NCBI RefSeq assembly: GCF_018449695.1
Contig: NZ_JAAVUY010000018.1
Location: forward strand, 94,951 to 158,950
DNA length: 64,000 bases
DNA from: Bradyrhizobium sp. dw_411
GTDB taxonomy: Bacteria > Pseudomonadota > Alphaproteobacteria > Rhizobiales > Xanthobacteraceae
Direction of reading: 5' to 3'
The position numbers and the translations under genes were made by a program. Shown here one piece after another: positions 8,166-17,587 of this stretch; within the stretch, counting starts at the first letter, position 1, and every line of letters begins with the position of its first letter. The notes under the pieces were generated by a model, which made no database searches, was not told the origin of the DNA, and worked only from the letters and a program-made list of their open reading frames with translations.

Positions 8166-8695
8166 CGGCGCTCGAAACCACCTTGGTGCTGGGCGGCGCG
8201 CGGTCCGGCAAATCGGCCTTTGCCGAAAGTCTGGTTCGCGACAGCGGGCTGGCGCGCATTTATCTGGCGACCGCGACCGCCGGGGATGACGAGATGAAGG
8301 CGCGCGTCGCGCAGCATCGCGCGCAGCGCGGCGACGGCTGGGTTACGGTCGAAGAACCGCTGGCGCTGGTCGATGCGCTGACGCGGGAGGCGACCCGTGG
8401 TCGCGCCGTGCTGGTCGATTGCCTGACGCTGTGGCTGTCGAACCTCATGATGGCAGAGCGCGATCCCGAAGTCGAAGCGCGCCGGCTGACGCGATTTCTT
8501 GGCGTGGCCAAATATCCCGTGGTTTTCGTTTCCAATGAAGTCGGCCTTGGCCTTGTGCCGGAAACGCCGCTCGGGCGCCGGTTTCGCGACGCGCAAGGAC
8601 GGCTCAATCAGCTCGTTGCGGCCTGCGTGCCCAATGTCGTGTTCATCGCCGCCGGGCTTCCGCTCTGGCTGAAACAATCATTGCTAAAAGCATAG
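8162..8695 (+). CDS. cobU: Bifunctional adenosylcobinamide kinase / adenosylcobinamide-phosphate guanylyltransferase
   Basis: CobU (CobP in the Pseudomonas denitrificans scheme) phosphorylates adenosylcobinamide and then adds GMP to give adenosylcobinamide-GDP, the CobS substrate. The 177-residue protein begins with TLVLGGARSGKSAFAE, the P-loop at residues 11-18, followed by IYLATATAGDDEM and the VDCLTLWLSNLM strand. VSNEVGLGLVPETPLGRRFRD is the usual C-terminal block. Translationally coupled to the DUF1636 gene upstream; a palindromic repeat separates it from cobW. Confidence 0.95.
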   Translation: MTALETTLVLGGARSGKSAFAESLVRDSGLARIYLATATAGDDEMKARVAQHRAQRGDGWVTVEEPLALVDALTREATRGRAVLVDCLTLWLSNLMMAERDPEVEARRLTRFLGVAKYPVVFVSNEVGLGLVPETPLGRRFRDAQGRLNQLVAACVPNVVFIAAGLPLWLKQSLLKA

Positions 8696-8732
8696 TGAGA
8701 TTAGATGAAGCTGCAACGGCAACGAAGGTGCG

Positions 8733-8850
8733 CTCCCTCTCCCCTTGTGGGAGAGGGTTGGGGTGAGGGGTCCAGGTCGATCGATAGTCCGTAACCCCTC
8801 ACCCGGATTGCATCTGCGATGCAATCCGACCTCTCCCACAAGGGGAGAGG
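8733..8850. repeat. Palindromic repeat inside the cob operon (CTCTCCC family)
   Basis: Starts CTCCCTCTCCCCTTGTGGG and ends CTCTCCCACAAGGGGAGAGG, with a central ACCCCTCACCC / GGGTGAGGGG pairing and a small GCATCTGCGATGC hairpin. It lies between cobU and cobW on what should be one transcript. A longer relative is at 41056-41240. Such palindromes fold strongly in RNA and may affect processing or stability. Confidence 0.8.
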
Positions 8851-8912
8851 TAAGAGGAATCGCCAATAGCTCGACTCAATTCAAAGTAAATTCCGCCAAG
8901 GAGAACCAATAA

Positions 8913-9926
8913 ATGTCTCGCGTTCCCGTCACGGTGCTCACCGGTTTTCTCGGCGCCGGCAAGACCACGCTGTTGCGTTCGCTGCTGACGCAGGCGGATG
9001 GCCGCCGCATCGCGGTTATCGTCAACGAATTCGGCGATGCCGGTTTTGACGGTGGGCTGGTGGAAGAGTGCGCTGCAAAAGCCTGCGCGCCCGGCGATAT
9101 CGTTGAGCTCACCAATGGCTGCATCTGCTGCACCGTGGCCGATGATTTTGTGCCGACCATGGACAAATTGCTGTCGCGCGACCGTCCGCTCGATGCCATC
9201 GTGATCGAGACCTCGGGGCTGGCGCTGCCGCAACCGCTGCTCAAGGCGTTCGCGTGGCCTGATGTCCGCACCCGCGCTACTGTGGATGGCGTCGTGACCA
9301 TCGTCGATGCGCTGGCGCTGTCGGAAGGCCGCGTCACGCTCGATGAAGGCGCGGTTGCGGCCCAACGCGCGGCGGATGATTCCATCGATCATGACGACCC
9401 GATCGAGGAAGTGTTCGAGGACCAACTGGCGTGCGCCGATCTGGTGGTGCTCTCGAAGAGCGATCTGGTGTCGTCCGACGCGCTGGCCGCGATCGAGGAA
9501 CGGCTCGCGGCGGTGCTGCGGCCGGGTGTGCGCATCGTTCGCTCGCATGGCGCGCTGTTGCCGTCGGTGCTGATCGGTCTCAATTCCGCGGCCGAAGACG
9601 ACATGGCTGCGCGAGCCGGTCATCACGGCGAAGAAGAAGAGCACGACCATGACGATTTCGACAGCATCGTGGTGAAGCCTTCGCCGGCCGATAGCGTCGA
9701 TGCGATGCGCCTGCGTATCAGCGATGCGCTGAGCCAGACCGGCGTGTTGCGCGTCAAAGGCCATGCCCGAATCGACAACCGGCCGTCGCCGGTCGTGGTG
9801 CAGGCTGTTGGTGGCCGGGTCGATCTGTCCTTTGCCCGTCCCGACGTGAAGCAGGCCGAGCATCTGGTCGTGATCGGTCTCAAGGGATTCGATGGCGACG
9901 CGGTGCGCCGCGCGCTGGCAGGATAG
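8913..9926 (+). CDS. cobW: Cobalamin biosynthesis GTPase CobW (COG0523 metallochaperone)
   Basis: A 337-residue G3E-family GTPase. Visible features are the P-loop TGFLGAGKTTLL (residues 10-21), the CxCC metal site GCICCTV (Cys70, Cys72, Cys73), the switch-like ETSGLALPQPLL, SKSDLV (NKxD-like base recognition) and a His/Glu/Asp-rich stretch HHGEEEEHDHDD near residues 234-245. COG0523 proteins deliver metal ions; CobW is thought to supply cobalt for the CobN chelatase encoded next. A good AAGGAG ribosome-binding site lies at 8898-8903. CobN follows after 34 bases. Confidence 0.94.
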   Translation: MSRVPVTVLTGFLGAGKTTLLRSLLTQADGRRIAVIVNEFGDAGFDGGLVEECAAKACAPGDIVELTNGCICCTVADDFVPTMDKLLSRDRPLDAIVIETSGLALPQPLLKAFAWPDVRTRATVDGVVTIVDALALSEGRVTLDEGAVAAQRAADDSIDHDDPIEEVFEDQLACADLVVLSKSDLVSSDALAAIEERLAAVLRPGVRIVRSHGALLPSVLIGLNSAAEDDMAARAGHHGEEEEHDHDDFDSIVVKPSPADSVDAMRLRISDALSQTGVLRVKGHARIDNRPSPVVVQAVGGRVDLSFARPDVKQAEHLVVIGLKGFDGDAVRRALAG

Positions 9927-9960
9927 TTTTGCGGGGTAATGACGACAATTGTAGACACGC

Positions 9961-12900
9961 ATGCATCTGAAGCTCGACAGCAGCGGCAGCATTGACGACG
10001 GCGACGTTGCCCGCGATCTCGGGCAGGCTCCCGCCGATATCGTCGTGCTGTCGGCCGCCGACAGCGATCTTGCGGCATTCGGCGCCGCGCACGCGGAATT
10101 GCGAGGCGATTTTCCGAGCGTACGGCTGACGAATTTGCTGGCGCTCGGTCATCCCGCGTCGGTCGATCTCTATGTCGAGCGCACGCTGTGTGATGCGAAG
10201 ATTGTTCTGCTGCGCATGCTCGGTGGCGAAAGCTACTGGCCGCATGGCGTCGAGAGTCTGCGCAGCGATGCGTTGCGCCGCGGCGTGTTGTTGGCCTGCA
10301 TCCCCGGCGAATTGAGCTGGGACGCGGCGCTGGCCGCGCGCGGCACCTTGAACGCCGCCGCTACCCATGCGTTGTGGCGCTACTGCACCGAAGGCGGCGT
10401 CGAGAACGCGCAACTGGCGCTGCGTTTTGCCGCGCATCTGATCGGCCGTGACGAACGGCCCGCGCCGGCGCGGCCGATGCCGCCGGCCGGGTTCTGGCGC
10501 GGCGCGCCTGCAATCGATGATCGTCCGAACGCCATCGTGATTTTCTACCGCGCGCTGGTCGCGGGCGGCGACACCGCGGCGATCGATGCGCTGCGTGATG
10601 CGCTGGCCGCGCGCGGACTCAATGCGGTCTGTCTTTATGTGACCAGTCTCAAGGATGAGCGTTCGGCGGCGTTCCTGCGCGCGGCGCTGGCGGCCTATCC
10701 GCCGGACATCATTGTCAACGCGACGGCGTTCGCGACCGCAACGGCCCATGATGATGCCGGCGCGTTGGCCGCGTCGGGTTGTCCGATTCTGCAGGTGGCG
10801 CAGGCCGGGATATCAAAGGCGAGCTGGGAAAGCTCATCGCGCGGCCTGATGCCGCGCGATCTGGCGATGCATGTCGTGTTGCCGGAGGTCGACGGGCGCA
10901 TTTTTGCCAATGTGATCGCGTTCAAGGAGCGCGGCGAGTCTGAGGTGGGCTTTGCGCCGACCACATTTCGTCCGGTCGAGGACCGGATCGATGCGACTGC
11001 CGATCTGGCGCGGGCCTGGGTGCGGCTGCGGCGCGCGACGAGCGATCAGCGGCGTGTGGCGATTGTGCTGGCCAATTATCCCAACCGCGATGGCCGCCTC
11101 GCCAATGGCGTCGGCCTCGATACGCCGCAAAGCCTGATCGACGTGCTCGGTGCGATGCGCGGGGCGGGCTATGACGTCAATGATTGTCCTGGCGATGTTG
11201 CGTCGATGATGCAGCTTCTTCTGGGCGCTCCAAGCGGTGTGTCATGGCCGATCGCCGAATATCAGTCCGCCTTCGCGGAATTGCCGGACAGCGTGCAACT
11301 CGCCGTCGAATCGCGCTGGGGTGATCCGGCGCTAGACCCGCATGTCGCGAACGGCAGCTTTCGTCTGGGCCTGCATCGCTTTGGCAACGCCGTGGTCGGC
11401 GTACAACCCGCGCGCGGCTACAACATCGATCCCAAGGCGACCTATCACGATCCTGATCTGGTCCCGCCGCATCACTATCTGGCGTTCTATCTCTGGATCC
11501 GGCGTCACTTCGATGCCCATGCGGTGGTGCATCTCGGCAAGCACGGCAATCTCGAATGGCTGCCGGGCAAGAGTACGGGCTTGTCGGCGAATTGCCTGCC
11601 CGATGCTATACTGGGCCCGCTGCCGCATCTCTATCCCTTCATCGTCAACGATCCCGGCGAAGGCATTCAGGCCAAGCGCCGCACGTCTGCCGTGATCATC
11701 GATCATCTGACGCCGCCGATGACGCGCGCGGAATTGCACGACGATCTGGCGCGGCTGGAAACGCTGGTCGATGAATACGCGCTCGCGGCGGATCTCGATC
11801 CCAAGCGGGCTGCAGTGATTGCCGAAGATATTTTGTCGTTGGCCCGCGCGCAACGGCTCGATGCCGATGTCAACGTGACCCGCGAAACGCCGACCAACGA
11901 TGCGCTGCGCGCACTCGATGCGCATCTGTGCGATCTCAAGGAAATGCAAATCCGGGACGGCCTGCATATTTTCGGGCGAACGCCCGGAGATACCCAAGGC
12001 AACGACCTCCTGGTCTCGATCGCGCGGCTGCCGCGTTCCGACATCAAACCGCAGGATGCCTCGCTGCATCGCGCGCTGGCGTTCGATCTGGGCTTGGGCG
12101 ATTTCGATCCGCTGACGCGCGACCTCGCCGATGATTTTGTGGGGCCGCGCCCGGCAATCCTGTCGGAGATCAGTAACGACATTTGGCGTACCTCGGGCGA
12201 CACCGTAGAGCGGATCGAGCTATTGGCGCTTCGCTTGGTGTCCGGCGCTAAAGTCTGCGATGCGGCGTGGGAGCGCACCAAAGCCGTGCTTGCCTGGATC
12301 GACGCCAAATTGCGCCCGGCTATCGATGCCTGCGGCGATGCGGAAATGAAAGCGCTGCTGCACGGCCTCGATGGCCAGTTCGTGCGGCCCGGCCCATCCG
12401 GCGCGCCGACCCGCGGCCGGCCGGATGTGCTGCCGACCGGACGAAATTTCTTCGCGGTCGATGTCCGCGCGGTGCCGACGCCGTCGGCGTGGCGGATTGG
12501 GAGTCTGGCCGCCGAGCGGCTGGTCGAAAGTTATTGGCAGGAAGCCGGCGAATGGCCGCGTGCGATCGCGCTGTCGGCCTGGGGCACCGCCAATATGCGC
12601 ACCGGCGGCGACGATGTCGCGCAGGCACTGGCGCTGATCGGGGCGCGGCCGTTGTGGGAAGAGACATCAGGCCGGGTCACGGGTTTCGCGATCACGCCGT
12701 TGTCGGAACTAAAGCGTCCGCGCGTCGATGTCACATTCCGTGTGTCTGGTCTGTTTCGCGATGCGTTCCCGACCCAGATGGACATCATCGGCAGTGCGGT
12801 CCGCGCCATCGCGGAACTCGACGAGCCCGATGAGGCCAATCCGATCGCGGCGAATGTCAGGGCCAAGCGAAAAGCGCTCCAAGCCGAGGGCGTGAGTGGC

Positions 12901-13638
12901 GAGGCGGCCGCGCGGCAAGCATCTCATCGTGTGTTCGGCTCCAAGCCGGGTGCGTATGGTGCAGGGCTCGGCAATTTGATCGACGATGGCCATTGGCAGG
13001 GTCGCGGCGATCTCGCGGACATCTATCTCGACTGGGGCGGCTATGCCTATGGCGGCGGCGTGCAGGGCGAGGCCGCGCGCGGCGATTTCGCCGAGCGGCT
13101 TGCGACCATCGATCTCGTCGCGCACAGCCAGGATAATCGCGAGCATGATATTCTCGATTCCGACGATTATTATCAATTCATGGGCGGTCTTGCGTCGGCG
13201 GTGCAAAGCCTGCGCGGCAAGGCGCCACGCATCGCCCATATCGATACCTCGCGGCCGGAGGCGCCGATAGCGCGGCCGCTGGCCCATGAGATATCCCGTG
13301 TGGTGCGTGGCCGAGCGGCCAATCCGAAATGGATCGCCGGGGTGATGCGCCACGGCTATAAGGGGGCGTTCGAGATCGCGGCCACGGTGGATTATCTGTT
13401 TGGCTTCGCCGCCAGCACCGAAGCAGTCTCGAACCATCATTTCGATCAACTCTTTGCGGCCTATCTGGAAGACGAGCGCGTGCGGGATTTCATGGAGACG
13501 GCAAACCCCGCGGCGTTGCGCGAGACCGCTGCGCGGTTTGCCGAGGCGATCCGGCGCGGGCTGTGGACGCCGCGCTCCAATCGCGCTGGTTATCTGATTG
13601 CTGAATTGCTGCCGGAAGCCGAAAAGGAAATCGCATGA
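9961..13638 (+). CDS. cobN: Cobaltochelatase large subunit CobN
   Basis: CobN is the 1225-residue catalytic subunit of the ATP-dependent aerobic cobaltochelatase, inserting Co2+ into hydrogenobyrinic acid a,c-diamide with the AAA+ partners CobS and CobT, which are not in this window. Family blocks include HLGKHGNLEWLPGKS, PFIVNDPGEGIQAKRR, MRTGGDDVAQALALIG, VDVTFRVSGLFRDAFP and DYYQFMGGLASAVQSL. The length is typical for CobN. The stop overlaps cobO by ATGA. The ribosome-binding site before ATG 9961 is weak. Confidence 0.96.
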   Translation: MHLKLDSSGSIDDGDVARDLGQAPADIVVLSAADSDLAAFGAAHAELRGDFPSVRLTNLLALGHPASVDLYVERTLCDAKIVLLRMLGGESYWPHGVESLRSDALRRGVLLACIPGELSWDAALAARGTLNAAATHALWRYCTEGGVENAQLALRFAAHLIGRDERPAPARPMPPAGFWRGAPAIDDRPNAIVIFYRALVAGGDTAAIDALRDALAARGLNAVCLYVTSLKDERSAAFLRAALAAYPPDIIVNATAFATATAHDDAGALAASGCPILQVAQAGISKASWESSSRGLMPRDLAMHVVLPEVDGRIFANVIAFKERGESEVGFAPTTFRPVEDRIDATADLARAWVRLRRATSDQRRVAIVLANYPNRDGRLANGVGLDTPQSLIDVLGAMRGAGYDVNDCPGDVASMMQLLLGAPSGVSWPIAEYQSAFAELPDSVQLAVESRWGDPALDPHVANGSFRLGLHRFGNAVVGVQPARGYNIDPKATYHDPDLVPPHHYLAFYLWIRRHFDAHAVVHLGKHGNLEWLPGKSTGLSANCLPDAILGPLPHLYPFIVNDPGEGIQAKRRTSAVIIDHLTPPMTRAELHDDLARLETLVDEYALAADLDPKRAAVIAEDILSLARAQRLDADVNVTRETPTNDALRALDAHLCDLKEMQIRDGLHIFGRTPGDTQGNDLLVSIARLPRSDIKPQDASLHRALAFDLGLGDFDPLTRDLADDFVGPRPAILSEISNDIWRTSGDTVERIELLALRLVSGAKVCDAAWERTKAVLAWIDAKLRPAIDACGDAEMKALLHGLDGQFVRPGPSGAPTRGRPDVLPTGRNFFAVDVRAVPTPSAWRIGSLAAERLVESYWQEAGEWPRAIALSAWGTANMRTGGDDVAQALALIGARPLWEETSGRVTGFAITPLSELKRPRVDVTFRVSGLFRDAFPTQMDIIGSAVRAIAELDEPDEANPIAANVRAKRKALQAEGVSGEAAARQASHRVFGSKPGAYGAGLGNLIDDGHWQGRGDLADIYLDWGGYAYGGGVQGEAARGDFAERLATIDLVAHSQDNREHDILDSDDYYQFMGGLASAVQSLRGKAPRIAHIDTSRPEAPIARPLAHEISRVVRGRAANPKWIAGVMRHGYKGAFEIAATVDYLFGFAASTEAVSNHHFDQLFAAYLEDERVRDFMETANPAALRETAARFAEAIRRGLWTPRSNRAGYLIAELLPEAEKEIA

Positions 13639-14267
13639 CCGGGTCTTCAACAGAGGATGACGATGCGGAAAACGCCCGCCACGCGGAAAAGGCGCGCAAG
13701 CACAAGGCCGCGCGCGACAAGATCATGGCGACCAAAACCGGCGAGAAGGGCTTGCTGATCGTCCACACCGGCACGGGCAAGGGAAAAACATCCGCCGCGC
13801 TCGGCATGGTGTTTCGCCACATCGGCCACGGCTATCCCGTCGCCGTCGTGCAATTCACGAAGTCGCCGGCATGGGACACCGGCGAGGCGCGGGTGCTGGC
13901 GAAATTCCCTGAACTCGTGACGCTGCATATCATGGGCGAGGGGTTCACCTGGGAAACCCAGGACCGCGCCCGCGATATCGCCGCGGCCACCGCGGGCTGG
14001 GAGCGCGCCAAGGAACTCATTCGCGACGACCGCCACCAGATGGTGCTGCTGGATGAACTCAACATCGTATTGCGCTATGAATACCTGCCCATTGAAGACG
14101 TCGTGAATTTCCTGCGCGACGAGAAGCCGCCCGGCAAGCATGTCGTCATCACCGGCCGCAACGCGCATGCCTCGCTGATCGAGATGGCCGATCTCGTCAC
14201 CGAAATGACGCTGATAAAGCATCCGTTCCGCGCGGGCGTGAAAGCCCAGAAGGGCGTCGAGTTCTGA
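13635..14267 (+). CDS. cobO: Cob(I)yrinic acid a,c-diamide adenosyltransferase
   Basis: CobO transfers the adenosyl group of ATP to the cobalt(I) corrinoid. The 210-residue protein has a charged Lys/Arg/Glu-rich N-terminal tail, then the P-loop LLIVHTGTGKGKTSAALGM (about residues 38-56), AVVQFTKSPAWDTGE and VLLDELNIVLRYEYLP. This is the CobA/CobO/BtuR type, not PduO. It lies between cobN and cobQ with overlapping junctions, as expected for the order metal insertion, adenosylation, amidation. Confidence 0.95.
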   Translation: MTGSSTEDDDAENARHAEKARKHKAARDKIMATKTGEKGLLIVHTGTGKGKTSAALGMVFRHIGHGYPVAVVQFTKSPAWDTGEARVLAKFPELVTLHIMGEGFTWETQDRARDIAAATAGWERAKELIRDDRHQMVLLDELNIVLRYEYLPIEDVVNFLRDEKPPGKHVVITGRNAHASLIEMADLVTEMTLIKHPFRAGVKAQKGVEF

Positions 14268-15748
14268 TGGCAACGCCGGCGCTGATGATCCAGGCCACCG
14301 GCTCCAATGCCGGCAAGTCGACCCTGGTCGCGGGGCTGGCGAGGGTGTTGGCGCGGCGCGGATTGAAAGTGGCGCCGTTCAAGCCGCAGAACATGTCGAA
14401 CAATGCCGCGGTCGCGGTCGAGGGCGGCGAGATCGGTCGCGCGCAGGCCGTGCAGGCGCGCGCGGCGCGGATGATTCCAAGCGTGCACATGAACCCGGTA
14501 CTGCTCAAGCCGGAGACCGACAGCGGTGCGCAGGTGATCGTGCAAGGCCAACGATGGGGCACGCTGCGTGCGAAGAATTTTCTCGACAAGAAGGCGGCGC
14601 TATTACCGGCGGTGCTGGACAGTTTTGCGCGGCTGGCGCGCGAGGCGGATATCGTGCTGGTGGAGGGCGCGGGCAGCCCCGCCGAAATCAATCTGCGCGC
14701 CGGCGATATCGCCAATATGGGATTTGCCGCGGCGGCCGACGTGCCCGTGGTGTTGACAGGCGATATCGATCGCGGCGGCGTCATCGCGAGCCTTGCGGGG
14801 ACGCATCTGGTGCTGGAGCCGGAGGAACGCGCGCGCATCCGCGGCTTTGTCATCAACAAGTTTCGCGGCGATCCCAGGCTATTTGACCAGGGCCTCACGG
14901 CTGTGACGCGCCTGACGGGCTGGCCTTCGCTCGGTGTGGTGCCGTGGCTGCCAAAGGCGGCATGGCTGCCGGCGGAAGATGCCGTCGATCTCGATCGCGT
15001 CCATGCTTCGACATCGACGCGCGTGATCGCCGTGCCGGTGCTGGCGCGCATCGCCAATTTCGACGATCTCGATCCGCTGGGCATGGAGCCCGGCGTCAAG
15101 CTGGTGTTCGTGCGGCCGGGCGAGGCCATTCCCGGCAATGCCGATGTGGTGATCCTGCCGGGCAGCAAATCCACCATCGGCGATCTCGCTTTCCTGCGGG
15201 CACAGGGCTGGGACATCGACATCGCTGCGCATGTGCGCCGGGGCGGTCATGTGCTCGGTCTTTGCGGCGGCTATCAAATGCTGGGGCGGACGATCGCCGA
15301 TCCCGACGGCATCGAGGGGCCGTCCGGAACGGTGGATGGACTGGGCCTGCTGGATATTTCCACCGTCATGAGCGCGGATAAATCCACGCGGCTGGTTCAG
15401 GGTATTCATTCCTCAACGGGCGCGCCCATTGAAGGCTACGAAATCCATCTCGGCCGCAGCGAAGGCAGCGACTGTATCAGGCCGATCGTGACTATTGAGG
15501 GACGCCCCGATGGCGCCAGCACCGCCGATGGCCGCGTGCAGGGGACTTATGTGCACGGGCTGTTCACCGGCGATGCCTTTCGCAAGGCGTGGCTGGCCAA
15601 TCTCGGGATTGCGTCAACGCTGGCGTATGAATCGCAGATCGAATCCGCGCTGGAGGCGCTGGCCGATCATCTCGAGGCGCATCTCGATATCGAGTCTATC
15701 CTAGCTATTGCGCGCAGCCGTCAGACCACCAACGCCAGCGCGGCATAA
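14267..15748 (+). CDS. cobQ: Cobyric acid synthase
   Basis: CobQ amidates the b, d, e and g side chains of adenosylcobyrinic acid a,c-diamide. The 493-residue protein has the P-loop-like start IQATGSNAGKSTLVAGLAR, the FKPQNMSNNAAV block, VEGAGSPAEINL, and a glutamine amidotransferase domain with the nucleophile in GLCGGYQMLGR and a histidine in QGTYVHGLF. The start codon shares one base with the cobO stop. Its 3' end overlaps the convergent cobD by 28 bases. Confidence 0.96.
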   Translation: MATPALMIQATGSNAGKSTLVAGLARVLARRGLKVAPFKPQNMSNNAAVAVEGGEIGRAQAVQARAARMIPSVHMNPVLLKPETDSGAQVIVQGQRWGTLRAKNFLDKKAALLPAVLDSFARLAREADIVLVEGAGSPAEINLRAGDIANMGFAAAADVPVVLTGDIDRGGVIASLAGTHLVLEPEERARIRGFVINKFRGDPRLFDQGLTAVTRLTGWPSLGVVPWLPKAAWLPAEDAVDLDRVHASTSTRVIAVPVLARIANFDDLDPLGMEPGVKLVFVRPGEAIPGNADVVILPGSKSTIGDLAFLRAQGWDIDIAAHVRRGGHVLGLCGGYQMLGRTIADPDGIEGPSGTVDGLGLLDISTVMSADKSTRLVQGIHSSTGAPIEGYEIHLGRSEGSDCIRPIVTIEGRPDGASTADGRVQGTYVHGLFTGDAFRKAWLANLGIASTLAYESQIESALEALADHLEAHLDIESILAIARSRQTTNASAA

Positions 15749-16713
15749 ACCGCCGCTTCGATCACGCACGCCGCCAGATAAAGATCGAGCGCGCGGCCGA
15801 TATCATCAGGTGCGGCAACACGTGTTGCCTCGGCGTTGAGAAAGGGATCGTCCGCGACGTGTTCGGCATAACGACGCGGGCCGGCCAGTGCCAATCCCAA
15901 TGCGCCCGCCATCGCGCTTTCCGGCCAGCCGGCATTCGGCGAGCGATGCTTTGAGGCGTCGCGCTGCACCACGCCCAGCGATGTCCCGATCGATCCGCCG
16001 GCCATCGGAGCCGCGAGCGCCAGCAACAGCGCCGATAATCGTGCGGGAACCAGATTGACGAGATCATCGAGCCGCGCCGCCGCCCAGCCGAAGGATTCAT
16101 AGCGCTCGGTGCGATGGCCGATCATGGAGTCGGCCGTGTTGATCGCCTTGTAGGCGATCAATCCGGGCAGCCCGAGCAGCGCCAGCCAGAACACCGGCGC
16201 GACAATGCCATCGGAAAAATTCTCGGCGCAGGATTCGATTGCGGCGCGGCAGACGCCGGCTTCATCGAGTTGCTCGGGGTTGCGGCCGACGATCATCGAG
16301 ACCGCTTCGCGCGCCGCCGGAAGGCCGCCTTCAGTAAATGCCGCGCGTACGTCGGCGACGTGCTGATAGAGGCTTCGTTGCGCGATGAAGATCGAGGCGA
16401 TCAGGGCGACGATGATATTGCCGAAGGGAAGTGTCTGCACGAGGAATTGAATCAGCGCGCCCACGGCTAGCGCGATCACGACCAGGATGGCCGTGCTGTT
16501 GATCCCCTCGGATTTGCGTTGTTCGGGCGACTGGTTGTCGTGATTGAATTTCCGATCCAGCAGGTCGATCAGGGCGCCGATCAGCGACACGGGATGTCCG
16601 AGATAACGCCATAGCCAGTCGGGATCGCCGATCAGCGCGTCGAACGCCAGCGCCGCGATCACGATAAAAAGTCCACTGCTGGAGATCAGCACTTCAGTGA
16701 TCCACGCGCTCAA
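15721..16713 (-). CDS. cobD: Adenosylcobinamide-phosphate synthase (CbiB-type)
   Basis: A membrane protein attaching (R)-1-amino-2-propanol or its phosphate to adenosylcobyric acid. The 330-residue sequence has ALAFDALIGDPDWLWRYLGHPV near the N-terminus (the family's D-x-x-x-GDP...HP motif), NFSDGIVAPVFW and NTADSMIGHRTERYESFGW, with four or more hydrophobic segments. It follows the BtuF-like gene on the same strand with a 20-base overlap. Alphaproteobacterial naming is used; the Salmonella equivalent is CbiB. Confidence 0.95.
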   Translation of the reverse strand: MSAWITEVLISSSGLFIVIAALAFDALIGDPDWLWRYLGHPVSLIGALIDLLDRKFNHDNQSPEQRKSEGINSTAILVVIALAVGALIQFLVQTLPFGNIIVALIASIFIAQRSLYQHVADVRAAFTEGGLPAAREAVSMIVGRNPEQLDEAGVCRAAIESCAENFSDGIVAPVFWLALLGLPGLIAYKAINTADSMIGHRTERYESFGWAAARLDDLVNLVPARLSALLLALAAPMAGGSIGTSLGVVQRDASKHRSPNAGWPESAMAGALGLALAGPRRYAEHVADDPFLNAEATRVAAPDDIGRALDLYLAACVIEAAVYAALALVV

Positions 16714-17578
16714 GCTCGGACGCCAGCCGCTCCAGCGCTTCCGCCAGCATCGGGCCGCCGCACACCGTGAGCCGTTCCGGGATCACGATGCGTTTTGAGG
16801 CCGGATAAAACCGTTCGAGTGCGGGATGCAGCAGGAAGGCGCTGCCTTCATCCTCGGCAAAGCCGCTGTCCTCGGACACCATAATGAAATCCGGCTTGAG
16901 GCCGACAATCGCTTCGAGTGACGCAAAGCCGCCCGATTTGATGCCGAGATCGCCGGCCGCATTGGCAAGCCCGGCATTGGCCAGCAAAGAACTGGTCAGG
17001 CTGTCGCGGCCGGATACCCAGCCGCGCCGCGACACCGCCAGCACGCGCCAGGGTTTTCGCGAGGCGACGTCATGCGCATGCGCGATCGCTTTATCCAGCC
17101 GGTTGATTTCGGCCGTGGCGCGATCCGGATGTTGGGTCACCTCGCCCATCTGGCGAATGCTTTTTTTCACATCGTCCAGCGACCGCGCGACATCGAATTC
17201 GACAACGTGAAGCCCCTTGTCTTTGAGCAATTGCCGTGTCGCGAGCCTCGTGAAGCGGCCAGCGACCACGACATCCGGCGCCAGCACCAGCACGTCTTCC
17301 GCAGCGCCCGAGAGTTGCGGGAATTGCCGGGCCTTGGCGGCGTCCCAGGAGCGGGCGGGATCGCGCGCATAGGGGCTGAGGCCGAGGATCTGCTCGGGGT
17401 CGGCCAGCGCCATCAGCAACTGGTCGGTGCAGGCATTGATCGAGGCGATCCGGGGCAGGCCGGCGGCATGCGCGGGAGGCGCACCGAGGCATAGCGGCAG
17501 GCTAAGGCTTGCGGCCAGCAGCAGCAACGCGCCGAGCGCGCGTTGGTACCTCTCGCGCTTTGGCGCGGATGGTGGCAT
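16694..17578 (-). CDS. Periplasmic cobalamin/siderophore-type ABC substrate-binding protein (BtuF-like)
   Basis: A 294-residue secreted protein. Residues 1 to about 38 form a basic start plus a hydrophobic segment ending in APPAHAAG, a clear signal peptide. The rest matches the class-III periplasmic binding fold (BtuF/FepB type): RIASINACTDQLLMALADPE, LGLSPYARDP, VLVLAPDVVVAG and GGFASLEAIVGLKPDFIMVS. Its place between cobC and cobD suggests corrinoid binding, but no BtuC/BtuD permease or ATPase is in the window. The start at 17578 is only 9 bases from the divergent cobC start. Confidence 0.82.
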   Translation of the reverse strand: MPPSAPKRERYQRALGALLLLAASLSLPLCLGAPPAHAAGLPRIASINACTDQLLMALADPEQILGLSPYARDPARSWDAAKARQFPQLSGAAEDVLVLAPDVVVAGRFTRLATRQLLKDKGLHVVEFDVARSLDDVKKSIRQMGEVTQHPDRATAEINRLDKAIAHAHDVASRKPWRVLAVSRRGWVSGRDSLTSSLLANAGLANAAGDLGIKSGGFASLEAIVGLKPDFIMVSEDSGFAEDEGSAFLLHPALERFYPASKRIVIPERLTVCGGPMLAEALERLASELERVDH

Positions 17579-17587
17579 GAAGCGCGG

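Noticed and set aside
8799..9992. Long minus-strand open frame opposite cobW
   Set aside because: It mirrors the codon pattern of cobW, is rich in Arg, His and Gln with no domain, and crosses the palindrome at 8733-8850. It is a high-GC shadow.
11332..12069. Minus-strand open frame inside cobN
   Set aside because: cobN is complete and strongly supported; the opposite frame has no motif.
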